This document shows positions 8,948 to 17,524 of a stretch of DNA of 64,000 nt, in pieces. The notes beneath the pieces are model-generated. The model ran no database searches, was not told where the DNA came from, and was given only the letters and a program-made list of their open reading frames with translations. Position numbers and translations under genes: made by a program. Each line of letters opens with the position of its first letter. The first letter of the stretch is position 1. This DNA comes from Vibrio japonicus (lineage in GTDB: Bacteria; Pseudomonadota; Gammaproteobacteria; Enterobacterales; Vibrionaceae): contig NZ_CP102097.1 in the NCBI RefSeq assembly GCF_024582835.1, forward strand, positions 992,001 through 1,056,000, given 5' to 3'.

Positions 8948-9545
8948 ATGGAGCGACCGCCCCTCCCAGTGTGAGGTTCGTTGGCCATTTTGAAATACGA
9001 TTACCTCCCAGATAGATGTTGCCGTTAACTGTCATCGTATCGGGAAACTCTCTTAATGCCGAGCCACCAATGTAGAGATTACCCTCTACGATCAAGCCTT
9101 CTGGCAGAGCGATGATGGGTGTTCGGATCACACTGAGATCGCCTTTTACTCGCAATCTAGGAGGGAGGGAGGTAAGAGGTGTGTCTGTTAAATTTAGGTA
9201 GCCACCAAGCTTGACGCCTTTTGGCCACCGAGCAACATCCGACCCTAAAAAGTTCGCGTACCCTCTAATTTTCAAACCTTTACTGATCTGTTTTAGCTGG
9301 CTGTTCGAGGCGTCTAAGCTGCCCTGAATATCCAACCCTTGTGGTAGCCGCAATATGGATGTCTTGGCGATATTCAAGTTTCCTTGTACCACTAACCCCG
9401 GGGGTAACTCGGTATAAGGTTTGTTACGCAAATCGAGATTCCCATAATTATCCAGGTGGTTAAGAACCCGAAATGGATCAAGTGTCTGACCGAGACTACT
9501 CATAGAGTGAAGAGCGAGGAGTGTTGCGAGAATAGCGAGTCTCAT
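8946..9545 (-). CDS. exported leucine-rich-repeat-like protein
   Basis: The ATG at 9545 gives 199 aa beginning MRLAILATLLALHSMSSLGQ, a plausible cleavable signal peptide. The rest is about eight tandem 20-residue repeats of the form LPxGLxVxGNLxIxxTxIxx (units start near LPPGLVV, LPQGLDI, ISKGLKI, WPKGVKL, LPPRLRV, LPEGLIV, FPDTMTV, WPTNLTL). This would fold as a short parallel solenoid. A longer frame to 9614 is open but would bury the signal. Function unknown; periplasmic or secreted binding scaffold is inferred. Convergent with the acyltransferase gene. Confidence 0.72.
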   Translation of the reverse strand: MRLAILATLLALHSMSSLGQTLDPFRVLNHLDNYGNLDLRNKPYTELPPGLVVQGNLNIAKTSILRLPQGLDIQGSLDASNSQLKQISKGLKIRGYANFLGSDVARWPKGVKLGGYLNLTDTPLTSLPPRLRVKGDLSVIRTPIIALPEGLIVEGNLYIGGSALREFPDTMTVNGNIYLGGNRISKWPTNLTLGGAVAP

Positions 9546-9633
9546 AAAGCTGACCAGAAAAGTTCGCGATTGGGAAATTGACTCTAGTATTATGACAAGG
9601 CGATAAAAGATCAACGATTGTGCCGCCGAGAAT

Positions 9634-9659
9634 CAAAAAACGGGCGAAGCACCCGCTTT
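9634..9659 (-). terminator. rho-independent terminator of the YfcZ/YiiS-like gene
   Basis: Read on the minus strand: AGCGGG, a 3-nt loop region, CGCCCG, then TTTTTT. It lies directly after the stop at 9676. Confidence 0.8.
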
Positions 9660-9675
9660 TATCGATAAATTTACG

Positions 9676-9969
9676 TTAACGCGTTAATGAACGAGTTTTC
9701 AATTCGAAGATGAGTTTTTCAGCGCTGACTTCAAATTTAAAGCGAGCGGTTAACTCTTTAGCGTTTTCTTCAAGCGGAGTGACTTCGTATTCTACGTTTG
9801 CTGACACTTGCTCGGCCAGTTCGATATATTTCGCTAACTCTGCTTCCAACAGCGCTTTGCTATCTGCGTAAATGGTGACTTCCGCTACTTCATCACCTTC
9901 TTTGATGAAAAAACCCATTTCGCCAGCGAAACCACAGGCTTCACATAGATCTTGTTGTTCGTCGCTCAT
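9676..9969 (-). CDS. YfcZ/YiiS (DUF406) family small protein
   Basis: 97 aa with the DUF406 pattern: an N-terminal CEACGFAGEMG, a central DSKALLEAELAKYIELA helix, and a C-terminal FKFEVSAEKLIFELKTR that matches E. coli YfcZ closely in arrangement (its end reads FACEAEMLIFQL). Cytoplasmic; function unknown. The start has GAGGATATTG upstream on the minus strand. Monocistronic with its own terminator. Confidence 0.85.
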   Translation of the reverse strand: MSDEQQDLCEACGFAGEMGFFIKEGDEVAEVTIYADSKALLEAELAKYIELAEQVSANVEYEVTPLEENAKELTARFKFEVSAEKLIFELKTRSLTR

Positions 9970-10019
9970 ATCAATATCCTCTTAAAGAAAGTGTGGGTAT
10001 TTTAGCGGCTTCTTTGAAG

Positions 10020-10460
10020 TGAATCTATCAATTAAAACTCTATAAACTGACACTTAGCCCTTATGTTGTATCTTCATTTCATGTTGGCGTTGAGATTGAG
10101 GCGCTCGATTTACACTCATTGTTGAGATATGTGTCACTAAAACGTGAAGTTTAGCGTCATTTTATTGTCGTAACTAATGCATGTTAGTTGTAAGGGACTG
10201 CAATTTATAAGATTATCGCCACAGTCAATCGTAAAAATAATAAATGATCGCCTTGGTATTTGCTCTGCTTATGTCACTACTGGATTTTGGCTGCGCATTT
10301 GAACGTAAGTAATTGGTTTGAATGGTTGAGCTTTGTAGGCGATAGAGATTGAAATTCGTACATGTTATTGCCGCTTGCGCTGCTAGGTGAGTTATCACCA
10401 ACGGTTTAATTGAAAAATTCATTTTGATGTAAACGGAATTAGATAGAGAAGAGCCCAAAC
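10020..10460. other. 440-bp gene-free region upstream of the TetR gene
   Basis: No supported ORF on either strand. It contains an imperfect palindrome ACTAATGCATGTTAGT at about 10172-10187. It lies between a divergent pair, so it should hold promoters for both. No clear sRNA or riboswitch structure was recognised. Confidence 0.4.
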
Positions 10461-10919
10461 ATGCCAAAGCGTAGTAAAGAAGATACTGAGATTACCATCC
10501 AAAAAATCATGGACGCAGTTGTCGATCAACTTTTGCGTCTTGGTTACGACAAAATGTCCTATACAACCATTAGCCAGCAGACCGGTGTATCTAGAACAGG
10601 GATTAGTCACCACTTCCCAAAGAAAACCGATTTTACCGCGGCACTCGATGGTCGAATTTTTAAAATGTTTGTTGAACACGTTGACTTTGATAATGGACTG
10701 TCGGCGTTCTCTGACAGTTGGATAGCGGCGTTAGACAATGAAGAATTCCGCGCGATTTTGCGCCTGCTTTTCCACCATATCGTAACGTCACAAAAGACCC
10801 AAGAGTTTGCAACAAACGGTATTGAACGTTTGTATACCATGACAACCGCTCAATTTGGTCCAGAAAGCGAAAAGGAGCTGGAGTGGCTTATTGGTAAATC
10901 CTTGGTTCGTATGGCTTAG
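10461..10919 (+). CDS. short TetR-family transcriptional regulator
   Basis: 152 aa. Residues about 12-58 hold the TetR helix-turn-helix (MSYTTISQQTGVSRTGISHHF followed by PKKTDF). The remaining ~90 residues are helical and shorter than the usual 130-150-residue ligand domain, so the sensor is reduced. The ATG follows GATAGAGAAGAGCCCAAAC. Single gene ended by a terminator at 10951-10978. Target and ligand unknown. Confidence 0.82.
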   Translation: MPKRSKEDTEITIQKIMDAVVDQLLRLGYDKMSYTTISQQTGVSRTGISHHFPKKTDFTAALDGRIFKMFVEHVDFDNGLSAFSDSWIAALDNEEFRAILRLLFHHIVTSQKTQEFATNGIERLYTMTTAQFGPESEKELEWLIGKSLVRMA

Positions 10920-10950
10920 GGTTCGTATAACCTAGAATGGTGTTCATCTA

Positions 10951-10978
10951 AAGAGCCTTCATTGTAAGGCTCTTTTTT
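10951..10978 (+). terminator. rho-independent terminator of the TetR gene
   Basis: AAGAGCCTT/AAGGCTCTT stem with a 6-nt loop, running into TTTTTT. Confidence 0.87.
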
Positions 10979-11071
10979 ACATGACATTAATTCAAACTTG
11001 CCCCATATCTGGCGCATTAACTATCTGTTACACTGAAATCACTATTCTAAGAAGAAGTGGTAGATGTACGA

Positions 11072-12073
11072 ATGTCTTATCCTATCCTCATATGTGATGA
11101 TTCCGCTTTAGCAAGAAAGCAAATGGCTCGCTCACTCCCGCCAACGCTGAATGCGGATATCACATTCGCAGAGCATGGCTTGGATGCCTTAAACAAGCTG
11201 GAATGCTCTAAGTTTAAGCTGATGTTTCTCGACCTTACTATGCCCGTGCTGGATGGATTCGAAACATTGGAAGCGATTCGTGATCGTGGGATTGATATTT
11301 CCGTTATTGTTGTCTCTGGAGATATACAGCCCAAAGCTAAAGAACGAGTATTGGCACTGGGTGCTAAGGGGTTTATTCAAAAGCCTATCAATAAAGATGA
11401 GCTTAAAGAACTCCTCCGTTCTTTTATTGAACCCACACCAAGGCCAACTATCACCTCTTCTACGGTTGAGCTTCCGGCCCTTCGCCGACGTGATGTTTAT
11501 ATGGAAGTCGCCAACGTATCAATAGGGCGAGCGGCTGACGCACTGGCACGACACTTTGATGTTTTCGTGAACTTACCCTTACCGAATGTGAATATTTTTG
11601 AAGTGAGTGAGCTTCACATGGCGCTAAGGGATCTGACACAAAATAATCAAGTATCCGGCGTCTGTCAGGGATTCAGTGGGGAAGGTATTGCCGGTGAAGC
11701 ATTGGTTTTGCTCAGTGATACTAGTGTGTCAGAGCTTAAAAAATTGATGAAGGTGCCAACAGAAACCGACGAACTGGAAGAGCTTGAGTTATTAATGGAT
11801 GTCTCTAATATTCTGGTGGGTTCTTTCCTCAATGGGTTGGGGGAGCAGGCAGAAGTTCGTTTTTTCCAAAGCTCACCTGTGCTTCTTGGTCAGCATATCT
11901 CGGTTGATTCCGTTATTGAATCTACCTCTGGCTCGTTCAATAAAACGATGACGTTCGAAGTGAGTTACAACATTGATGGCAGTTCAATCCGTTGCGATCT
12001 ACTGTTTATGTTTGTTGATGAGTCACTGCCATTACTGGACAACAAATTGGCCTACTTGATGGAGGAATTCTGA
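11072..12073 (+). CDS. response regulator fused to a CheC/CheX-like domain
   Basis: 333 aa from the ATG at 11072. Residues 1-120 are a receiver domain: acidic pair D9-D10, phospho-acceptor D54 in FLDLTMPVLDG, and the Lys in GFIQKPI. The C-terminal ~190 residues resemble CheC-type phosphatases: a DVSNI motif followed by exactly 22 residues and then Pro, matching the E/D-x2-N-x22-P active-site spacing, with Asp in place of the usual Glu. A protein that both receives and removes phosphate from receiver domains is implied. It overlaps the next gene (TGATG), so the two are translationally coupled. Confidence 0.82.
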   Translation: MSYPILICDDSALARKQMARSLPPTLNADITFAEHGLDALNKLECSKFKLMFLDLTMPVLDGFETLEAIRDRGIDISVIVVSGDIQPKAKERVLALGAKGFIQKPINKDELKELLRSFIEPTPRPTITSSTVELPALRRRDVYMEVANVSIGRAADALARHFDVFVNLPLPNVNIFEVSELHMALRDLTQNNQVSGVCQGFSGEGIAGEALVLLSDTSVSELKKLMKVPTETDELEELELLMDVSNILVGSFLNGLGEQAEVRFFQSSPVLLGQHISVDSVIESTSGSFNKTMTFEVSYNIDGSSIRCDLLFMFVDESLPLLDNKLAYLMEEF

Positions 12074-12510
12074 TGTTAACTCTACCAGCCGAGTTTGAGC
12101 AGTTTCACTGGATGGTGGACATGGTTCACAATGTTGACTTAGGGCTAATCGTGATTGATAGGGATTATACTGTGCAGGTGTGGAATGGTTTTATGACTCA
12201 CCACAGTGGAATCCAACCGCATGATGCAATAGGAAAATCATTATTTGAGTTGTTTCCTGAAATTCCTCAGGAGTGGTTTAGATTAAAAACCAAACCTGTT
12301 TATGATCTCGGTTGCCGAAGTTTTATTACTTGGCAGCAGAGGCCTTATTTATTTAAATGCCGTAATGTTCGTCCGGTCACACAGCAAGCGGATTTCATGT
12401 ACCAGAATATAACCTTGAACCCGATGAGAACACCGACTGGAGAAGTACGAACGCTGTTCTTATCCATTCAAGACGCGACGGCTGAGGCGCTTATCTCCCT
12501 AAAGAAGTGA
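12073..12510 (+). CDS. PAS-domain protein
   Basis: 145 aa, essentially one PAS domain: VDLGLIVIDRDYTVQVWNGFMTHHSG... at residues 17-45, then the helix IGKSLFELFPEIP, and the beta sheet ending RTLFLSIQDATAEALISLKK. There is no output or kinase domain, so it must act by protein contact, most simply with the response regulator encoded just upstream, whose stop codon overlaps this start. Ligand unknown. Confidence 0.82.
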   Translation: MLTLPAEFEQFHWMVDMVHNVDLGLIVIDRDYTVQVWNGFMTHHSGIQPHDAIGKSLFELFPEIPQEWFRLKTKPVYDLGCRSFITWQQRPYLFKCRNVRPVTQQADFMYQNITLNPMRTPTGEVRTLFLSIQDATAEALISLKK

Positions 12511-12546
12511 ACCGGATGGTGGTTGCCTTAAAATAGGAGTTTCGTT

Positions 12547-14037
12547 ATGACTTTACCCAAGGGATTGTACACCGCAAAGCAGGTAAAAGAGGGCGAAGCT
12601 GCAGCCGCAGAAAAATCTGGTTTTTCCCTTTATGAGCTTATGGAACAAGCGGGAGCAGCCACCTATAGCGTACTCAAGTGCAGCTATCCAAATGCACAAC
12701 ATATCTCCGTATTGTGTGGAGCCGGTAACAATGGCGGTGATGGGTTTGTTGTTGCTCGTTTAGCTAAGCAAGATGGGTTGAGCGTTGATCTGATATTGAC
12801 GGTCGAAGAAGCACGATTGCAAGGTGATGCCAAACGCGCGATGCAGGCATGGAGAGATATGGGGGAAGCAATTCAACCTATATCGAAAATGAGTTCTGCG
12901 TTGCAGCGCGCCGACGTTATTGTGGATGGCATACTGGGTACTGGATTATCTGGTCAGGTGCGTGCACACATCAGCCAATTGATTGATGAGATTAATGGCA
13001 GTGACAAGCCTGTGGTGGCGATTGATGTCCCCTCCGGCCTCTGTGCTGATACGGGCACCGAGTTAGGCAATAGTATCTGTGCAAACCACACGGTCACATT
13101 CATTGCTTTGAAACGAGGGCTAGTTACCGGAAACGCACGCAATTGCGTCGGTAAACTCCATTTCTCAGGTCTAAATGTCGAAGAAGAGTTCTCTTCATTG
13201 TTTCCGTCCAATATAGCGTTGCTTTCACTAGATGAGCTTGTCTCAAGCATTCCCCGCAGACGAGCCACCGCGCACAAAGGCAACCACGGCCGATTGCTAT
13301 GTATAGGCGGAAATCAAGGCTATAGTGGCGCGATTCGATTGTGCTCTTACTCAGCAGCCAGGATAGGCGCTGGATTAGTCAGCTGTTTTTCTCATCCAGC
13401 TTCAACAATGGCGATTCAAGTCGCTTGTCCGGAAGTGATGTCAACGCTTTGGCAAGGGGATTTTGATGCCCTTACTTCTAAGTTAGCTACACAAAACGCG
13501 GTTGCTTTTGGGCCAGGATTAGGAACGGACGCGTGGGCACAATCCTTGTTTTGCGCTGTGCAAGCGAGTTCTCTTCCAAAGGTGGTTGACGCCGATGGAT
13601 TGAACCTTTTGGCACAAAAGCCCAATAATGATGCACGTCGAATCATTACCCCTCACCCCGCTGAGGCCGCAAGGCTGCTACATTGTTCGACAGCAGAAGT
13701 AGAAGCAGACAGATACCTAGCTGTACAAAAATTGCAGCGTAAATACGGAGGTGTTGTAGTCCTCAAGGGGGCAGGTACTCTGGTATTTGATGGTCAGCAC
13801 TGCAGTGTGTGTATCTCTGGCAATCCAGGAATGGCAACGGGCGGTATGGGTGACGTGCTGACAGGCATTATCGGTGGATTGCTTGCGCAAGGGTTAAATA
13901 CGAGCGAAGCAGCGAGACTTGGGGTTCAAATTCATAGCCAGGCTGCTGATGTCATTGCAGCGAGGGAAGGCGTGATCGGATTACTTGCTAGCGACGTTAT
14001 CCCGGAAGCTCGCCGTTTGCTTAATTTTCCTCACTGA
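12547..14037 (+). CDS. nnr: bifunctional NAD(P)H-hydrate epimerase / ADP-dependent dehydratase
   Basis: Repairs hydrated NADH and NADPH. The 496-aa protein has an N-terminal epimerase domain (about 1-215) with CGAGNNGGDGFVVARL and AIDVPSGLCADTG, and a C-terminal ribokinase-fold dehydratase domain (about 235-490) with ITPHPAEAARLL, VVLKGAGTLV and the nucleotide-binding GNPGMATGGMGDVLTG. Length agrees with E. coli YjeF/NnrD (515 aa). TAGGAGTTTCGTT precedes the ATG. The usual partner tsaE is not next to it here. A hairpin overlapping the stop (14030-14047) followed by a T-run may terminate it. Confidence 0.93.
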   Translation: MTLPKGLYTAKQVKEGEAAAAEKSGFSLYELMEQAGAATYSVLKCSYPNAQHISVLCGAGNNGGDGFVVARLAKQDGLSVDLILTVEEARLQGDAKRAMQAWRDMGEAIQPISKMSSALQRADVIVDGILGTGLSGQVRAHISQLIDEINGSDKPVVAIDVPSGLCADTGTELGNSICANHTVTFIALKRGLVTGNARNCVGKLHFSGLNVEEEFSSLFPSNIALLSLDELVSSIPRRRATAHKGNHGRLLCIGGNQGYSGAIRLCSYSAARIGAGLVSCFSHPASTMAIQVACPEVMSTLWQGDFDALTSKLATQNAVAFGPGLGTDAWAQSLFCAVQASSLPKVVDADGLNLLAQKPNNDARRIITPHPAEAARLLHCSTAEVEADRYLAVQKLQRKYGGVVVLKGAGTLVFDGQHCSVCISGNPGMATGGMGDVLTGIIGGLLAQGLNTSEAARLGVQIHSQAADVIAAREGVIGLLASDVIPEARRLLNFPH

Positions 14038-14064
14038 TGTCAGTGAGTTTGCCGCTTTTTTCGC
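14030..14064 (+). terminator. terminator-like hairpin at the end of the nnr gene
   Basis: CTCACTGA/TCAGTGAG stem with a 2-nt loop at 14030-14047, followed by TTTGCCGCTTTTTT. The stem overlaps the last codons of the gene. Confidence 0.5.
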
Positions 14065-14094
14065 GATATTTTAATTCTTGAATTGTGAGTTTGA

Positions 14095-14122
14095 TTGTTA
14101 TTTTGACTGATTTGGTTACAAT
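14095..14122 (+). promoter_or_regulatory. candidate thrS promoter
   Basis: TTGTTA (14095-14100) and TACAAT (14117-14122) are separated by 16 bp and lie about 160 bp upstream of thrS, leaving a long leader. Confidence 0.4.
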
Positions 14123-14242
14123 GCTTGCCTTGGTGCATTGAGTGGTTCATCTGTATTTGTACCTAAAAGTGCCCCAAGAAACGAAGTAAACGCCTTTTCG
14201 TTTTTTAATTGATTGTTTAACAACGAAAAACAAACTTATCAA

Positions 14243-14263
14243 GTGTTGCTTGGTGTGCAACAC
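14243..14263 (+). promoter_or_regulatory. thrS leader hairpin resembling a tRNA-Thr anticodon arm
   Basis: A 7-bp perfect stem (GTGTTGC/GCAACAC) closes a 7-nt loop TTGGTGT. Read as an anticodon loop this puts U at position 33 and GGU at positions 34-36, the anticodon of a threonine tRNA. It ends 18 bp before the thrS ATG, next to the AAGGA ribosome site. E. coli ThrRS represses its own mRNA by binding an anticodon-like operator hairpin, so this is probably the equivalent. Confidence 0.65.
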
Positions 14264-14281
14264 CACTGTAAGGATATATAA

Positions 14282-16210
14282 ATGCCAATTATTACTCTTC
14301 CTGACGGCAGTCAGCGTCAATTTGACAACCCAGTTTCTACTCTTGAAGTCGCTCAATCTATCGGTCCTGGTCTTGCTAAAGCAACCATCGCTGGTCGTGT
14401 AAACGGCAACCGTGTTGATGCATGTGATCTTATTGAAGAAGATGCAAATCTTGAAATCATCACTGTGAAAGATGATGTTGATGGACTGGAAATCGTACGC
14501 CACTCATGTGCGCACTTGTTAGGTCACGCGATCAAACAATTGTACCCTGAAGCAAAAATGGCGATCGGTCCAACCATCGACAGCGGTTTTTACTACGATA
14601 TCGACTTAGAGCAATCTCTTACGCAAGAAGATCTAGAAAAGATTGAAAAGCGCATGCTAGAGCTGGCTAAGACTAAGTACCAAGTTATCAAGAAAAAGGT
14701 AAGCTGGCAGGAAGCGCGTGATACGTTTGAGTCACGTGGCGAATCATACAAAATTGAAATCTTGGACGAAAACGTTGCTCGCGATGATCGTCCAGGTCTA
14801 TACCACCACGAAGAATACATCGACATGTGTCGTGGCCCTCACGTACCGCACATGGGCTTCTGTCAGCACTTCACGCTACTTAATGTAGCTGGTGCTTATT
14901 GGCGTGGTAACAGCGATAACAAGATGCTTCAGCGTATCTACGGTACTGCGTTCCACGACAAGAAAGCTCTAAAAGCGCACCTGACGCGTCTTGAAGAAGC
15001 AGCGAAGCGTGACCACCGTAAAATCGGTAAGCAGCTGGACCTCTTCCATATGCAGCAAGAAGCACCGGGTATGGTCTTCTGGCACCACAATGGTTGGTCG
15101 ATTTTCCGTGATCTAGAAGTTTTCGTTCGTGAAAAACTGACTGAATACGACTACCAAGAAGTAAAAGGTCCTCTAATCATGGACCGAGTGCTTTGGGAAC
15201 GTTCTGGTCACTGGGACAAATACGCAGATGCGATGTTTACAACGGCTTCAGAGAACCGTGATTACGCTCTGAAACCAATGAACTGTCCTGGTCACGTACA
15301 GATCTTTAACCAAGGTCTAAAATCGTACCGCGATCTACCGCTACGTATGGCGGAATTTGGTTCTTGTCACCGTAACGAGCCTTCTGGCGCATTACACGGC
15401 ATTATGCGTGTACGTGGTTTCACTCAGGACGATGCTCACATCTTCTGTACTGAGAGCCAAATCCAAGACGAAGTGACGGGTTGTATCAAGATGGTTTACG
15501 ATACATACCAGACTTTCGGTTTTGACAATATCGTCGTTAAGCTGTCAACACGCCCAGAAAAACGTGTTGGTTCGGACGAAATTTGGGATCAATCAGAAGA
15601 AGCACTTAAGCAATCTCTTGAAGCGATGGATATCCCATACGAGATTCAAGAAGGCGAAGGCGCATTCTACGGTCCTAAGATTGAATTCACGCTATATGAC
15701 TGTTTAGATCGTGCTTGGCAGTGTGGTACTGTGCAGCTAGACTTTAACCTACCGGGACGTCTAGGTGCATCTTATGTGGATGAGAACAACGAACGTCAAG
15801 TTCCTGTAATGATCCACCGTGCGATTTTAGGTTCACTTGAACGTTTCATCGGTATTTTGATCGAAGAGTACTTTGGTTTCTTCCCTACGTGGTTGTCACC
15901 AGAGCAGGCTGTTGTCATGAATATTACTGACAAACAGTCTGATTATGCTCAGGAAGTTGCTCGAAAACTGCAAAAAGTTGGAATTAGAGCAAAAGCGGAC
16001 TTGAGAAATGAGAAGATAGGCTTTAAAATCCGCGAACACACTTTGAAGCGCGTACCGTATATGCTGGTTTGTGGTGACCAAGAAATGGAAGCTGGCGAAA
16101 TTGCAGTACGTACTCGTAAAGGTAAAGATCTCGGTAAGTTTAAAGTGGATGATTTTATTTCGTACATCCAAGACGAGATCTCTAGCCGTAAGCTCAATCT
16201 GGAGGAATAA
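14282..16210 (+). CDS. thrS: threonine--tRNA ligase
   Basis: Charges tRNA-Thr. The 642-aa length equals E. coli ThrRS. An N-terminal TGS domain (1-62) leads into the editing domain with [16 protein letters not shown] (HxxxH) and MCRGPHVP, then the class II core with NCPGHVQIF (zinc Cys), [17 protein letters not shown] (motif 2) and [11 protein letters not shown] (motif 3), and an anticodon-binding C-terminus. The strong SD AAGGATATATA precedes the ATG. infC follows after 3 bp. Likely autoregulated through the leader hairpin at 14243-14263. Confidence 0.98.
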   Translation: MPIITLPDGSQRQFDNPVSTLEVAQSIGPGLAKATIAGRVNGNRVDACDLIEEDANLEIITVKDDVDGLEIVRHSCAHLLGHAIKQLYPEAKMAIGPTIDSGFYYDIDLEQSLTQEDLEKIEKRMLELAKTKYQVIKKKVSWQEARDTFESRGESYKIEILDENVARDDRPGLYHHEEYIDMCRGPHVPHMGFCQHFTLLNVAGAYWRGNSDNKMLQRIYGTAFHDKKALKAHLTRLEEAAKRDHRKIGKQLDLFHMQQEAPGMVFWHHNGWSIFRDLEVFVREKLTEYDYQEVKGPLIMDRVLWERSGHWDKYADAMFTTASENRDYALKPMNCPGHVQIFNQGLKSYRDLPLRMAEFGSCHRNEPSGALHGIMRVRGFTQDDAHIFCTESQIQDEVTGCIKMVYDTYQTFGFDNIVVKLSTRPEKRVGSDEIWDQSEEALKQSLEAMDIPYEIQEGEGAFYGPKIEFTLYDCLDRAWQCGTVQLDFNLPGRLGASYVDENNERQVPVMIHRAILGSLERFIGILIEEYFGFFPTWLSPEQAVVMNITDKQSDYAQEVARKLQKVGIRAKADLRNEKIGFKIREHTLKRVPYMLVCGDQEMEAGEIAVRTRKGKDLGKFKVDDFISYIQDEISSRKLNLEE

Positions 16211-16213
16211 GCT

Positions 16214-16765
16214 ATTAAAGGCGGAAGACGCGGCCAACAACCGGCCAAACAAAATGCTCATCGTTTAAACGGTGAAATCCGTGGCGTACGTGAAGTTAGA
16301 CTTACAGGCGCTGACGGTGAATCAGTTGGTGTCGTATCGATCCAAGAAGCGGTTGCTGCAGCTGAAGAAGCTGGTATGGACCTTGTAGAAATCAGTCCAA
16401 ATGCTGAGCCACCAGTTTGTCGTGTGATGGACTATGGCAAATTCCTCTTTGAAAAGAGCAAAGCTGCAAAAGAGCAGAAGAAAAAGCAAAAACAGATCCA
16501 GATTAAGGAAATCAAATTCCGTCCTGGAACTGATATTGGAGACTATCAGGTAAAACTACGCAACCTGACGCGTTTCCTTGAAGAAGGCAACAAAGTGAAG
16601 GTAACAATTCGCTTCCGTGGCCGAGAAATGGCACACCAAGACATCGGTGTCGACGTTCTTAAACGCTTGAAAGAAGATACTGCAGAACTAGCTGTAGTTG
16701 AATCATTCCCAAGTCGTATTGAAGGTCGCCAGATGATCATGGTTCTTGCCCCTAAAAAGAAGTAA
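16214..16765 (+). CDS. infC: translation initiation factor IF-3, ATT start codon
   Basis: 183 aa starting at the ATT at 16214, which sits 8 bp after a strong GGAGG (16201-16205) inside the end of thrS. The sequence begins [18 protein letters not shown] and continues through the IF3 N-domain, the lysine-rich linker ([17 protein letters not shown]) and the C-domain ending MVLAPKKK. The first ATG in frame, at 16376, would remove the N-domain. The AUU start is the known sensor by which IF-3 represses its own translation. It is part of the thrS-infC-rpmI-rplT operon. Confidence 0.96.
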   Translation: MKGGRRGQQPAKQNAHRLNGEIRGVREVRLTGADGESVGVVSIQEAVAAAEEAGMDLVEISPNAEPPVCRVMDYGKFLFEKSKAAKEQKKKQKQIQIKEIKFRPGTDIGDYQVKLRNLTRFLEEGNKVKVTIRFRGREMAHQDIGVDVLKRLKEDTAELAVVESFPSRIEGRQMIMVLAPKKK

Positions 16766-16785
16766 TTAGCGGCTTACAAGTAATT

Positions 16786-16824
16786 AAACCCTGCCGTTAG
16801 CCTTTATGGAAAACGGTAGGGTTT
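16786..16824 (+). promoter_or_regulatory. hairpin in the infC-rpmI spacer
   Basis: A 13-bp stem (AAACCCTGCCGTT with AACGGTAGGGTTT, one G-U pair) lies between infC and rpmI. It may act as an attenuator or as part of the ribosomal protein L20 control site that regulates rpmI-rplT in other gammaproteobacteria. Confidence 0.5.
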
Positions 16825-16878
16825 CATTCGCCCTGATTACGTTGTTTATTAAACTACTACAATGCGGAGTTGTTCATC

Positions 16879-17073
16879 ATGCCTAAGATGAAAACCAACA
16901 AAGGTGCTGCTAAGCGTTTCAAGAAAACTGCTGGTGGTATTAAGTACAAGCACGCTACAAAACGTCACATCCTGACTAAGCGTACTACTAAGAACAAGCG
17001 TCAACTACGTCCAAATGCAATCCTTCCTAAATGTGAAGTGGCTGCAGTAATCCGTATGTTGCCATACGCTTAA
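16879..17073 (+). CDS. rpmI: 50S ribosomal protein L35
   Basis: 64 aa, beginning [20 protein letters not shown], the L35 signature, with [16 protein letters not shown] in the middle. The ATG at 16879 follows GCGGAG and gives the family length; a TTG three codons earlier is also open but not used in the family. Second-last gene of the operon. Confidence 0.98.
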
Positions 17074-17114
17074 TTCTTTTTAGTTTATCAATCGTTTAGT
17101 TTAGGAGAAGCATA

Positions 17115-17468
17115 ATGCCTCGCGTAAAACGTGGTGTACAAGCTCGTGCACGTCATAAGAAAGTTCTAAAACAAGCTAAAGGTTACTACGGTGCACGTTC
17201 ACGTGTTTACCGCGTAGCTTTCCAAGCAGTTACCAAAGCTGGTCAATACGCTTACCGTGACCGTCGCAACAAGAAACGTCAATTCCGTCAACTATGGATT
17301 GCACGTATCAACGCTGCATCTCGTCAAAATGGTCTATCTTACAGCCGTTTCATCAACGGTCTTAAGAAAGCATCTATCGAGATCGACCGTAAGATTCTTG
17401 CTGACATCGCAGTATTCGACAAAGCTGCATTTGCAGTTCTAGTTGAGAAAGCGAAAACTGCTCTTTAA
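17115..17468 (+). CDS. rplT: 50S ribosomal protein L20
   Basis: 117 aa, starting [20 protein letters not shown] and containing [19 protein letters not shown], diagnostic of L20. L20 is an early assembly protein and represses the rpmI-rplT message. AGGAGAAGCATA precedes the ATG. A strong terminator follows, then the convergent integron integrase: the conserved Vibrio chromosome 1 insertion point. Confidence 0.98.
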   Translation: MPRVKRGVQARARHKKVLKQAKGYYGARSRVYRVAFQAVTKAGQYAYRDRRNKKRQFRQLWIARINAASRQNGLSYSRFINGLKKASIEIDRKILADIAVFDKAAFAVLVEKAKTAL

Positions 17469-17488
17469 TTAGCAGTTTAGGTATAAGA

Positions 17489-17516
17489 AAAGGAGAGCCC
17501 AGGCTCTCCTTTTTTA
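17489..17516 (+). terminator. rho-independent terminator of the rplT operon
   Basis: AGGAGAGCC (17491-17499) pairs with GGCTCTCCT (17502-17510) across a 2-nt loop, then TTTTT. It lies 8 bp before the 3' end of intI and may serve both strands. Confidence 0.88.
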
Positions 17517-17524
17517 TTTCTTGT

